Below the pieces are notes generated by a model that was not told where the DNA came from, did no database searches, and saw only the letters and a list, made by a program, of their open reading frames with translations. The position numbers and the translations under genes were made by a program. A stretch of 64,000 nt of DNA from JAJYKN01 sp035516155 (GTDB lineage: Bacteria; Nitrospirota; UBA9217): the NCBI GenBank assembly GCA_035516155.1, contig DATJAP010000001.1, positions 62,001-126,000 of the forward strand, in the 5' to 3' direction. This document shows, piece after piece, positions 45,991-54,077 of the stretch; position 1 is the first letter of the stretch, and each line of letters opens with the position of its first letter.

Positions 45991-47121
45991 ATGTTCGGAA
46001 AGCGCATCACGCTATTTCGTCTTCTTGGTTTCGAGGTCCGCGTCGACCTGAGTTGGATTGTCCTGGCCGTGCTCGTCACCTGGACGCTGGCCGTCGGACT
46101 GTTCCCGTACCGTTACCAGGGCCTTGACAAGACCGTGTACTGGTGGATGGGCGCTATCGGCGCAGTGGGGCTGTTCTTCTCAATCCTGTTCCACGAATTC
46201 TGCCATTCCCTCGTTGCCCGGAAGTTTGGTCTTCCCATGCGGGGCATCACCCTGTTTATATTCGGCGGCGTAGCGGAAATGGATGATGAGCCCCCCAGCC
46301 CGAAGGCCGAATTTTTCATGGCTGCGGCTGGCCCGCTCTCGAGTATGGCACTCGGGGCCCTGTTCTTTGCCTTGGCATCGCCGCTGCGGGGCTCTCCAAC
46401 CGCTGTTGCCGTTTATGGCGTGCTGTCTTACCTGTCGACAATCAACTGGCTTCTGGCCGGCTTCAACCTTGTCCCCGCGTTCCCCCTTGATGGCGGCCGG
46501 ATCCTGCGCGCGGGCCTGTGGCACTGGAAGAGGGACCTGCGTGGCGCCACGCGCGTCTCTTCGCGGATCGGTTCGGGCTTCGGCATTTTCCTGATGCTCA
46601 TGGGCGCGCTAAGCTTTCTGTTCGGCAACATTATCGGGGGACTCTGGCAGTTCATGATTGGCATGTTCCTCCGGTCCGCGGCCGAGTCGAGCTACCGGCA
46701 GATCGTGTTCCGCAAGGCGCTGGAAGGTGATACCGTTGAGCGATTCATGAATGCCCGGCCCGTGACCGCCCCGCCGTCCATCTCGATCAGGGAACTGGTG
46801 GAGGGATACATTTATCGCTATCACTTCAAGATGTTTCCCGTCACGGAAGGCGACAAGTTGCTGGGGTGCATCACAACCCGGCGGATCAAGGAGATCCCAC
46901 GGGAGGACTGGGACCGACAGATCGTTAGCGATCGAATCGACAAATGTTCAAGCGAGAACACCATCGCGCCAGACGTCGGCGCCCTGCAGGCCCTCTCGCT
47001 CATGAGCCGGACAAAGAACAGCAGGCTCATGGTGGTCTCAGGCGACCGGCTGGTCGGCATCATTTCCCTCAAGGACATTCTCGGATACTTATCCCTGAAG
47101 ATGGAGCTGGGAGACGAGTAG
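45991..47121 (+). CDS. Site-2 protease (M50) with CBS-domain pair
   Basis: 376 residues. Zinc motif HEFCH (68-72) in a membrane helix, third ligand in NLVPAFPLDGGR (about 158-169), about six membrane segments, then a C-terminal cytosolic CBS pair (about 240-370). This is the archaeal/bacterial S2P subgroup IV layout, in which CBS domains may sense adenine nucleotides and gate intramembrane proteolysis. Substrate unknown; such enzymes often cleave anti-sigma factors. ATG at 45991 has GGAAGG; the GTG at 45985 is part of that site. Confidence 0.94.
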   Translation: MFGKRITLFRLLGFEVRVDLSWIVLAVLVTWTLAVGLFPYRYQGLDKTVYWWMGAIGAVGLFFSILFHEFCHSLVARKFGLPMRGITLFIFGGVAEMDDEPPSPKAEFFMAAAGPLSSMALGALFFALASPLRGSPTAVAVYGVLSYLSTINWLLAGFNLVPAFPLDGGRILRAGLWHWKRDLRGATRVSSRIGSGFGIFLMLMGALSFLFGNIIGGLWQFMIGMFLRSAAESSYRQIVFRKALEGDTVERFMNARPVTAPPSISIRELVEGYIYRYHFKMFPVTEGDKLLGCITTRRIKEIPREDWDRQIVSDRIDKCSSENTIAPDVGALQALSLMSRTKNSRLMVVSGDRLVGIISLKDILGYLSLKMELGDE

Positions 47122-47232
47122 GCGCTGCCAGCATTCCTCAGGGTTTGTTTCAATCGTCATTCATGTATAAATCTCGCCCAAACATTTCTGGAAATGAGGT
47201 GGACAATTGGAATTCTGCCTCGACAACTGTAC

Positions 47233-47286
47233 CAATAAAAGCCGCTGAGGTTCAGATCAAGCGGGTAGCTTAGGGTGCTGAAATTT
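47233..47286 (+). repeat. Repeat element copy 1 (5' part only)
   Basis: AAAAGCCGCTG...AGCGGGTAGCTTAGGGTGCTGAAAT. It matches the first ~50 nt of copy 3 (reverse strand, 49193-49366) and shares a 25-nt core with copy 2 (47785-47937). It lies 125 nt before the coiled-coil gene. Confidence 0.75.
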
Positions 47287-47410
47287 TCTTCTATAAGCTG
47301 TCTAAAAATTGTGCAAGTTCTCTTTTCCAATCAGATTCAGATTTATTTTTCTTTCTATGGGAAATAGCGTTCATTTCTGATATAGTATGTGAGTTATTAA
47401 GGAGATGTCC

Positions 47411-47728
47411 ATGGAAATAACAGAGCAAAAGCTGAAAGATATACTGAAAGAACAACGCATTGAGTTTCAACAGGATGCCAGTCATGTATTAGGGATTATG
47501 AAAGAAGATTTTGATTCCAAAATGCAGCTTATTGGCGAGCAATACGGCGCTATTAAAGAACAGGTTGGCACACTGACAGACTTGGTCGGTACACTAAAAG
47601 AGGATATGCAGATCGTTAAGACAGATATTGAATTTATCAAGAGTTCTCTCCGTAAGAAAGTAGACTATGACGAGTTCTCTGCTCTTGAAAAAAGAGTTGC
47701 CATGTTGGAGGCAAAAACGCGGAAATAG
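47411..47728 (+). CDS. Coiled-coil protein, paralogue 1
   Basis: 105 residues, almost entirely heptad-rich (KLKDILKEQRIEFQQD, HVLGIMKEDFDSKMQLIGEQY, EDMQIVKTDIEFIKSSLRKKVDYDEFSALEKRVAMLEAK). Site AAGGAGATG before the ATG at 47411. The paralogue at 48258-48542 (opposite strand, 94 residues) shares IMKEDFDSK, IGEQYG and the SLRKKVDYDEF C-terminus. This copy has an extra heptad block (EQVGTLTDLVG). Function unknown. It lies between repeat copies 1 and 2. Confidence 0.82.
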   Translation: MEITEQKLKDILKEQRIEFQQDASHVLGIMKEDFDSKMQLIGEQYGAIKEQVGTLTDLVGTLKEDMQIVKTDIEFIKSSLRKKVDYDEFSALEKRVAMLEAKTRK

Positions 47729-47784
47729 CTAATAACCCCGGGTGAAATTGCTCAACTAATAGTCATCCCCTTACTCAGCATATC

Positions 47785-47937
47785 GCAAGCCGGTAGCTTA
47801 GGGTGCTGAAATCTACCAGCATGAATATCAAATGGGCTCCTAACTTCAATGAGTTAGGAGCCCATCATTTTGCAGAATATATTTTCTGCAGAATTGCATT
47901 CCCAGATACAGCGTTACGCCCTTTTTGATGTTTTATT
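47785..47937 (+). repeat. Repeat element copy 2, with two hairpins
   Basis: Begins AAGCCGGTAGCTTAGGGTGCTGAAAT. Hairpin A is TGGGCTCCTAAC / GTTAGGAGCCCA (47833-47844, 47853-47864). Hairpin B is TGCAGAA-tatatt-TTCTGCA just after. Copy 3 keeps both stems with different bases. The element could also be read as a decayed coding sequence (see findings). Confidence 0.7.
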
Positions 47938-47959
47938 TTGACTATGAATGTCTATCCAA

Positions 47960-48133
47960 TTATCTACAAATTCCGCACTCGCATATATGGTCTTGATAGC
48001 AACTGATGCACATAGAGCCGCAGTATGTCGATTCGAGGTGGAACGGCCACTCTACGCTGTCTCCGCATACCCCGCAAACATTCTCGGAGGTGCTTTCAAC
48101 TATATCTTCTTCCGCTTTCTTTTCCCCGTACAT
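47960..48133 (-). CDS. Cys-rich (zinc-finger-like) small protein, 57 residues
   Basis: Eight cysteines: C20-x2-C23, C38, C42-x2-C45, and C51-x-C53-x2-C56 (motifs VCGVCG, MCISCYQD and CECGIC). Most likely binds one or two zinc ions. The N-terminus is acidic (YGEKKAEEDIVEST). GCGAGG precedes the ATG at 48133. It follows the minus-strand coiled-coil gene, separated by a terminator. Too short for a default gene caller. Family not recognised. Confidence 0.65.
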   Translation of the reverse strand: MYGEKKAEEDIVESTSENVCGVCGDSVEWPFHLESTYCGSMCISCYQDHICECGICR

Positions 48134-48165
48134 GTTAACCTCGCTTTTTGTGTGATAATTTCATG

Positions 48166-48207
48166 GACAAAAAAACAACCCCTTTGCTTAAACATCTAGC
48201 AAAGGGG
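48166..48207 (-). terminator. Terminator of coiled-coil paralogue 2
   Basis: CCCCTTTGCT (48179-48188) pairs with AGCAAAGGGG (48198-48207). On the minus strand it is followed by TTGTTTTTTTG. It sits between the coiled-coil gene and the Cys-rich gene. Confidence 0.85.
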
Positions 48208-48257
48208 CCGCTGGCTATGAACCGCCATTAGAAATGATATATTTCAGGCAATATCGT

Positions 48258-48542
48258 CTATTTTCTGACCTTTGACTCTAACATAGCGACACGTCGTTCA
48301 AGGGCCTGGAACTCATCGTAATCCACCTTCTTCCGAAGAGAGCCTTTTATGAATTCAATGTCAGATTTGACGATTTGCATATCTTCGGCGATTGTGCCCA
48401 TCATTTCTTTTATAGTGCCGTATTGTTCACCGATCAAGTCAATCTTAGAGTCGAAATCTTCCTTCATGATGCCCATGAAATGCTGGAACTCATTTCGCTG
48501 TTCATCCAGTATCTCTTTCAATTTGTTTTCATTAATTTCCAT
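48258..48542 (-). CDS. Coiled-coil protein, paralogue 2
   Basis: 94 residues, continuous heptads (KLKEILDEQRNEFQHFMGIMKEDFDSKIDLIGEQYG, EDMQIVKSDIEFIKGSLRKKVDYDEFQALERRVAMLESK). AAGGGG site before the ATG. Convergent with paralogue 1, with the Cys-rich gene and repeat copy 2 between. Probably a self-associating scaffold or a partner of another protein; nothing more can be said. Confidence 0.82.
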   Translation of the reverse strand: MEINENKLKEILDEQRNEFQHFMGIMKEDFDSKIDLIGEQYGTIKEMMGTIAEDMQIVKSDIEFIKGSLRKKVDYDEFQALERRVAMLESKVRK

Positions 48543-48804
48543 TTTTGAGTCCCCTTATTGATAACCATACTATATCAGAATTCAATTTGGTTTTACAATA
48601 ACTAAAACTAGGAATATTTGCACAGAAACGCCATAGTGGCGATGTAACTCATTTTCCCGCTGCGAAAATCACGCTTTATGAAAATGTACGTTCTTGTATC
48701 ATCTCAACAAAATACCCGTACTCGATTCTACCGAGTAAGAGGGATGCTTATTAATTGAACAGTTTCAAGTCGGATTTTTATTTCTTAACGAACGGAGATT
48801 AAAA
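48543..48804. other. AT-rich intergenic interval
   Basis: No gene is seen between the coiled-coil paralogue 2 and the truncated ORF. Confidence 0.4.
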
Positions 48805-48948
48805 ATGAATTTCGTAGCCGCTGATTATGGAAGTGAACTGACAAAGCAGATATGGGATTCTCTTGAATCGTGGATGAAAATGAACCCCACTAGTTTACTA
48901 ACATCGGAGCAGAATGAATCTCCACGCAGCAAGCTGCGTGGTATCTAG
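48805..48948 (+). pseudogene. Truncated ORF fused to a palindromic repeat
   Basis: A good site (CGGAGATTAAAA) and ATG start a protein (MNFVAADYGSELTKQIWDSLESWMKMN...) whose last codons (SPRSKLRGI-stop) are supplied by the palindrome at 48922-48941. The original gene was evidently cut off there. 47 residues; family unknown. Confidence 0.5.
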
Positions 48949-49026
48949 GGGAAAATTATCATATGAGAAACCTGTGGTTTCTCATGCTCTTCCCTCTATA
49001 ATGTGACCCCGTAGCAAGCTACGGGG
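48922..49026. repeat. Three tandem perfect hairpins (IS200/IS605- or REP-like)
   Basis: CCACGCAGC-aa-GCTGCGTGG (48922-48941), GAGAAACC-tgt-GGTTTCTC (48965-48983) and CCCCGTAGC-aa-GCTACGGGG (49007-49026). The first and third share the AGCAAGCT core. The arrangement resembles subterminal hairpins of single-strand transposons or a REP-type element. No transposase is in the window. Confidence 0.65.
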
Positions 49027-49192
49027 AATTGCAAGTTAAACATTATTACCATACTTTTAAACGACAGCGTATTGCACCGATGAAAATTTACACTAAACCC
49101 GTATTCAAGAAGGACATTTTAATGTTGCAGTTCAAGGATCTCACTATTGGCATACAAATGGGGCCGAACCACTATTAACTAGGTTCATATGC

Positions 49193-49485
49193 CAGCAAAT
49201 GTCAGGGATTGGGTGTCAGCCAATAGCTCATTGCAGAAAATATCTTCCGCAGAACGAAGGGCATCTAACTCACTGAGTCTGAGGCCCTTTTGCTTGTTAT
49301 CCACCGGTATTTTCAACACCCTAAGCTCCCGGCTTGGGTTCAGATCCAGCGGCTTTTATGATATGCCTTCGAGCGGTTCCAAATGTCCATCACGGCATCT
49401 CTCAATGATTTTCAAAACCCCTTCAGGACCCACGGACATAGGAGCCTGACATTCCAGCAAAAAAGTTGCTAAACGTGACCCGGCC
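49193..49485 (-). repeat. Repeat element copy 3 with open frame
   Basis: On the minus strand, 49366-49193 repeats the sequence of copies 1 and 2 and contains a 58-codon open frame (KPLDLNPSRELRVLKIP...LSELDALRSAEDIFCNELL). It is preceded, after a TAA, by another open stretch to 49485 (LATFLLECQAPMSVGPEGVLKIIERC). It looks like a two-part decayed gene. Hairpins A and B are kept with changed bases. Confidence 0.5.
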
Positions 49486-49522
49486 ACTAATCAAATTCAT
49501 GTAAATTTTATCAGTCTCTATA

Positions 49523-51397
49523 CTACGCACTTAAACCCAAGCCACTCCTTTTTTCCATAATATGGGCTATGATAAGATCCGCTGCTCTATCCGGATTTGG
49601 TTCGACGGCAAAGCTGGCTCCGAATACATCTTTCAACCCGGATGTCGCCAGTTTCGTCACGTTATCGCTTCCACCGATAGGCGGCATCACCCCAAGGACA
49701 GTAAAGATGCCGCTGGCCATAACGTAGAAGGCGATTGCAACAGCCTTTTCTGAATACCACTCAGGCGCCGCACCGGCGAGGGGGAGTTTGTCGATATCAA
49801 CACCGAGTGCATTGGCTAGTGCACAAGCAATAACGATAATCCTTGAATTATCAACGCAAGAACCGACATGTAATGAAGGTGGTATATTGAGAAGGCCGCA
49901 TATCTCTTTCAGGCCTGGTCCGGCCCATTCCTTTGCCTCCGGCACTTGCAATCCTGCCTTCCCTGCAGCCACATTTGCACATCCTGTGGTGAGCACAAGG
50001 ATATCCTTCGCAATTAACCGTTTGATCAAAGCCACATGGCCGTAATCCTGTCTTACTTTCGGGTTATTGCACCCAACGACACCCACAGCTCCTTTGATTT
50101 TGCCGGCTTTTATCGCCTCGATTAACGGGGTCAGGCTTCCACCCAGCGCACCCACGATAGCCTCTACGGAAAAACCCGTCACCGTCTTGACCGGGGCGAC
50201 GGGAATGGATACTCTGTCCTTGTTTCGACGGGTATAATTTTCTATCGATTCCCTCACCAGTCTGTAGGCCTGTTCTTTCGCATTCTCAGGGCTGAATTCA
50301 ACGTGCTCCATAAAGGGGAATTTTGCCTTATCAGAGGTAGAGTAAAGTTTTGTGTGATAGCATTGCGCGACCTGACCGAGCGCTGGCATAATGCACTGGT
50401 AATCCACGATAATGGATTCAACTGCGCCGGTGACGATTGTCAATTCTGTCATGAGATGGTTGCCAGCCATCGGTATCTTTTTTCGCATCAGAAGTTCATT
50501 GCCTGTACAGCATAGTCCGGCAAGGTTGATACCTTTCGCACCCTTCGATTTTGCAAGGTTGATCATTTCGCTGTCTTCCGCAGCAAGTCCAATCATCTCA
50601 GACACGACGGGGTTGTGGCCATGCACCAGGATGTTGACATGATCCTCTTTCAAAACACCCAGGTTGACTGTTGAAAATCCTGGCCTCGGCGTTCCGAATA
50701 TGATATCGGACAATTCAGTCCCGATCATTGATCCCCCGTAGCCATCAGCAAGACTGTTTCTTACTGCATGAAGCAGCAGGGAGACGTAATCGTTATCCAC
50801 ACCCATATGTGTTCGGTGCATGGTTTCCGTAGTCTCCCGGTCTATGCCCCGGGGAACAACCTTCAACTTTTCCCAGAGCTCTATCCTTTGCTTCGGTGCT
50901 CTACTGATGAACGTGGGTCTTCCTTTTTTCATCCCGAAATCTTCCATCATCGCTTCAGCCAGCCCGACCGCTATTTCCTTATCACTGAGGTGGCCATTCT
51001 CGATGCCATATGCCTTGGCTACTCTCTTGAGTTTTTCCGGGTCTCTTATCTCATAGCCCGCTGCCGTGCCTTTTCCTATTTTATGGAGGACCTCGATAAG
51101 GTCGCGGGCGTGATCCGAATGAGACGCAGAACCTGCTGCAACCATCCTTGCAATGTTTCTCGCCACAATTGTGTCCGCGTTAGCGCCGCATACGCCGAAA
51201 TGTGAGCCTTTCCCGTGCGGATCGATCCTGCAAGGCCCCATGGCACAAACACGGCATGACAGGCCGGTTCTGCAGAACAGACACTGCGGCTCTTGTTTTC
51301 TTGCCCGGTCCCATACTGTTATTACATTGTCATCATGAGCTTTTTTCAGCATCGATTGCGCATCTGCGGCAATGGAGCATTCCTGGTATTTGTCCAT
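49523..51397 (-). CDS. cooS: Anaerobic Ni-Fe-S carbon monoxide dehydrogenase
   Basis: 624 residues. CO + H2O to CO2 + 2e- + 2H+. The B/D-cluster cysteines are in CLFCRTGLSCRVCAMGPC (about 39-56). The C-cluster ligands are all present: His in HGHNP, and Cys in AGLCCTGNE, DYQCIMP, GVVGCNNPK, TTGCAN and HVGSCVDNSR. Cytoplasmic homodimer. No cooF, cooC, hydrogenase or acetyl-CoA synthase gene is adjacent, so it works as a solitary CODH, perhaps for CO detoxification or reductant. Excellent site AGGAGG. Its own promoter is not obvious. Confidence 0.96.
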   Translation of the reverse strand: MDKYQECSIAADAQSMLKKAHDDNVITVWDRARKQEPQCLFCRTGLSCRVCAMGPCRIDPHGKGSHFGVCGANADTIVARNIARMVAAGSASHSDHARDLIEVLHKIGKGTAAGYEIRDPEKLKRVAKAYGIENGHLSDKEIAVGLAEAMMEDFGMKKGRPTFISRAPKQRIELWEKLKVVPRGIDRETTETMHRTHMGVDNDYVSLLLHAVRNSLADGYGGSMIGTELSDIIFGTPRPGFSTVNLGVLKEDHVNILVHGHNPVVSEMIGLAAEDSEMINLAKSKGAKGINLAGLCCTGNELLMRKKIPMAGNHLMTELTIVTGAVESIIVDYQCIMPALGQVAQCYHTKLYSTSDKAKFPFMEHVEFSPENAKEQAYRLVRESIENYTRRNKDRVSIPVAPVKTVTGFSVEAIVGALGGSLTPLIEAIKAGKIKGAVGVVGCNNPKVRQDYGHVALIKRLIAKDILVLTTGCANVAAGKAGLQVPEAKEWAGPGLKEICGLLNIPPSLHVGSCVDNSRIIVIACALANALGVDIDKLPLAGAAPEWYSEKAVAIAFYVMASGIFTVLGVMPPIGGSDNVTKLATSGLKDVFGASFAVEPNPDRAADLIIAHIMEKRSGLGLSA

Positions 51398-51514
51398 GGC
51401 AACCTCCTCCTGATAAGCGCTTTGTTAAAAAAGCTCCACCTTCCCTTGAATGATTATCATATTCTGACCAACGTATAACACCGGATCTACTCGTTGTCAA
51501 GCAAGGCTACTCGT

Positions 51515-51834
51515 GATGCACTCGATAGAACAGAAGATGAAGGAGCACATAAAGCCGGAAATGAACGCTCTGGCGCAGGAAGTCGAATTCACGATCCGCG
51601 TTCTGGAGCAAAGACAGTCGGTATTGCAGGAACATTTAATGACTGGAATACAAACACAATTTGGATGAATAAAGGCAAGGAGGTGGCCGGGTGAATCAAG
51701 GTCAAACAGCAGACTGTTCGGTACGAGTACAAGTTTTTCGTTGACAGACCCTGGCTCCAGGACATGCCCTGCGCTGACATGCCCAGAATTCCTTCGGCAC
51801 CTACAATTGCGTGATCGGCGCAAAGGAAGCCTGA
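51515..51834 (+). pseudogene. Shattered CBM48 / AMPK-type glycogen-binding protein
   Basis: Pieces in three frames rebuild the family: LAQEVEFTIR, then GAKTVGIAGTFNDWNTNTIWMNKGKE, then IKVKQQTVRYEYKFFVDRPWLQDMPCADM, then GTYNCVIGAKEA with the stop at 51834. At least three indels. Intact relatives are stand-alone carbohydrate-binding modules of about 100 residues. Not functional. Confidence 0.85.
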
Positions 51835-52021
51835 CGCAGGGGAAACATGATCCATCGTGTGAGAAGAGTCCGTCAGGCTTTGATCAGAAATCGGTCGAAG
51901 CCGGCGATAGGGGGCAGGAGCATGTTCTCTTGTTCGACATCCTTGAACGGCATTGGCTGAACTTGAGATGGTTCCTATTTAGGGCAAGATCACATGCTAC
52001 GATGCCTTATCAGCTCGACCT
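51835..52021. other. Intergenic interval
   Basis: Between the CBM48 remnant and the methionine adenosyltransferase; nothing recognised. Confidence 0.4.
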
Positions 52022-53221
52022 TCAGCATATGGGATACTTTCCCTCGCTCAATTCTCTGCAGAATTTGTCAATGGCAGATAATTCCCGGGCGATGATCTCC
52101 TCAACTCGTCTCGCGAGGTCTCTTATCTCAAGCCCGGGTTGAGGCACGATCTGTGCCGCAGCGATCTCCGGCCTGTCGATCGGAGTACCGATCCTGCTGA
52201 CAAGAAAAACAAAGACTTCACGTATCCCCGGGATCTCGGTGTAAAGTGTCTTCGCCATCTGATGTGAAAGGAGGTTGTAGATCTTCCCCACATGACTGAC
52301 CGGATTTTTCCCGGCAGCAGCCTCGGTGCCAAGAGGCCTGTTCACCGAAATAACCCCGTTCACGCGGTTGCCTCGCCCCACCTGCCCCGAATCTGCGTCT
52401 TCTGCCGAGGTGCCGGTGAGGCTCAGATAGACACCCTCCATGCCTTTCCCGCGTTCATCCAGTGTATTGTAATGAATGCTGATGGCCTCAAACCCTTCGA
52501 ATTGCCGTACGAACTCGGTCATCTCCCTCGTCACAACATCTTTGCAGCTAAAATAGTCGAGCTCCGACGAAATAGCGCGGCAGAGCAGCGGCATGGCCAC
52601 AGTTAGGTCCAAATCCTTCCCTCGTCTTAACGCCATCACCTTAACATCCTCACCGGTTTCCGGATATGCCATTTTGAATTCCTGAGAGTTGAGATACCGC
52701 TCCAATGAAAGAACAATCTTTTCCGTGGGGCTAAGGGGATAATATCCCACGGTGGCCGAGGTGTCATTCGCGGCTTTGATTCCGGGAAAAGAAAATATGT
52801 TCGTGAGTTCTTCGGAGCCAGGCGCAAGGATGACCCGGTAGGACACGTTTCGGTACGGATCAACGTATCTCATGTTCTTTGCAAGCCAGGAACGAGCAGC
52901 ATCAACGGCAATATCCGCGATGGGAATGCTCCTGCCGCCCGATTGCCGCGTTGCCCGGTCTCCGATCGTAAGTTCAATGGGCTGCAGCACCTCACCTTCC
53001 CCGAAATTCTTTCTGACGCTACCCGCTGCAAGCAGCCCCTTGTCGATATTATGATGGAGGATGGTACCGAATTCCTTAATATAAGCCTGGGAGAGTGCTA
53101 CTGAAATGGCTTCCATCAGGGAATCGCACAGGGAGTCGGGATGGCCCCTGCCTTTCCGCTCAACGATCTCAAGGCGCTGGTCAACGATCGGCACACCCGG
53201 ATATGGCTCCACGATGATCAT
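52022..53221 (-). CDS. Methionine adenosyltransferase, archaeal type
   Basis: 399 residues of the archaeal AdoMet synthetase family (ATP + methionine to S-adenosylmethionine), not the bacterial MetK fold family by sequence. RLEIVERKGRGHPDSLCDSLMEAIS, HNIDKGLLAAGSV, GRGNRVNGVISVNRPLGTEAAAGKNPVSHVGKIYN and FVFLVSRIGTPIDRP are characteristic. Sits 40 nt after a CheR-type methyltransferase gene on the same strand, so donor synthesis and methyl transfer may be coexpressed. Whether a normal metK exists elsewhere is unknown. The ribosome site is weak. Confidence 0.94.
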   Translation of the reverse strand: MIIVEPYPGVPIVDQRLEIVERKGRGHPDSLCDSLMEAISVALSQAYIKEFGTILHHNIDKGLLAAGSVRKNFGEGEVLQPIELTIGDRATRQSGGRSIPIADIAVDAARSWLAKNMRYVDPYRNVSYRVILAPGSEELTNIFSFPGIKAANDTSATVGYYPLSPTEKIVLSLERYLNSQEFKMAYPETGEDVKVMALRRGKDLDLTVAMPLLCRAISSELDYFSCKDVVTREMTEFVRQFEGFEAISIHYNTLDERGKGMEGVYLSLTGTSAEDADSGQVGRGNRVNGVISVNRPLGTEAAAGKNPVSHVGKIYNLLSHQMAKTLYTEIPGIREVFVFLVSRIGTPIDRPEIAAAQIVPQPGLEIRDLARRVEEIIARELSAIDKFCRELSEGKYPIC

Positions 53222-53261
53222 GATATGTCAGTCTCGGTCAATGCGGTTGGGTTGACTAGGT

Positions 53262-54077
53262 TCATGTCTTCCGGTAAATTCCAGAACATCCCGGCCAGCG
53301 CAGGAACCCGGTTGTTCCGGAAGGCAATGCCTCGTGGATTCCCACGACTAATACTCCATGATCATGCAGCTTGTCGCGCAGTCGAGTCAGAATTTCTTTC
53401 TGGAACTCCTCTTCAAAATATGTAAACACCAGGTTTCTGCAAAGAATAAGATGAAACAACCCCGCTGGTTCCGCTGCCCGGATATCCTGTGCGAGAAAGA
53501 TAACCTTCCCGCGCTCCTCAGGTCTGACGCAGAACCGATTTCGATCGCGAACGAACCCATTTGTTCTCCAGTGCCGGGGAAGATCTGAGAGACTTCCAGA
53601 AGCAAAACACCCTTGTTTTGCTCGTTCGATCATATTCGGGTCCGCGTCGGTGGCCAGGATCGAGATTTTCATGGCCCGGGAAAGACGGGCCGCGCCGAGG
53701 TTCCATAGAAGAGCAAGCGTATAAGGCTCTTCACCGGAAGCACAGCCGATGCTCCAGCATCGGAGTTCTGGAGCGCCCCGTGCCATCTCATGTTCGCACA
53801 GTCGGACCAAGACTTCCTGTTCAAGCGACCGGAACACTTCACGGTCACGATAAAAGCGCGAGATCGTGACACGGCATAAAGAGTCGAGCACGTCCCATTC
53901 ATCCCTGTTGCGCTCAAGCAATGACCGGTATCCCTCTGCATCCGCCAGTTCGAGCGCATTCAGGCGCCGCTCAATGTGCTTGCAAACCTGTCCGCGAACC
54001 TTTCTGAAACCCTTCCAGCGCATTCGAAGCTTCGGCAGCGACCACTGGAGGAACTGTATGCAAGCCTGATCCGTCAT
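53262..54077 (-). CDS. CheR-type AdoMet-dependent methyltransferase
   Basis: 271 residues. Small N-terminal helical domain, then a Rossmann domain with VTISRFYRDREVF, WSIGCASGEEPYTLALLWN (AdoMet motif I), ILATDADPNMIERAKQG and LILCRNLVFTYF. CheR methylates glutamates on chemoreceptors. Here no chemotaxis genes are nearby and the partner is archaeal-type AdoMet synthetase, so the target is uncertain. The end (GIHEALPSG...GIYRKT) is complete. Confidence 0.92.
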   Translation of the reverse strand: MTDQACIQFLQWSLPKLRMRWKGFRKVRGQVCKHIERRLNALELADAEGYRSLLERNRDEWDVLDSLCRVTISRFYRDREVFRSLEQEVLVRLCEHEMARGAPELRCWSIGCASGEEPYTLALLWNLGAARLSRAMKISILATDADPNMIERAKQGCFASGSLSDLPRHWRTNGFVRDRNRFCVRPEERGKVIFLAQDIRAAEPAGLFHLILCRNLVFTYFEEEFQKEILTRLRDKLHDHGVLVVGIHEALPSGTTGFLRWPGCSGIYRKT

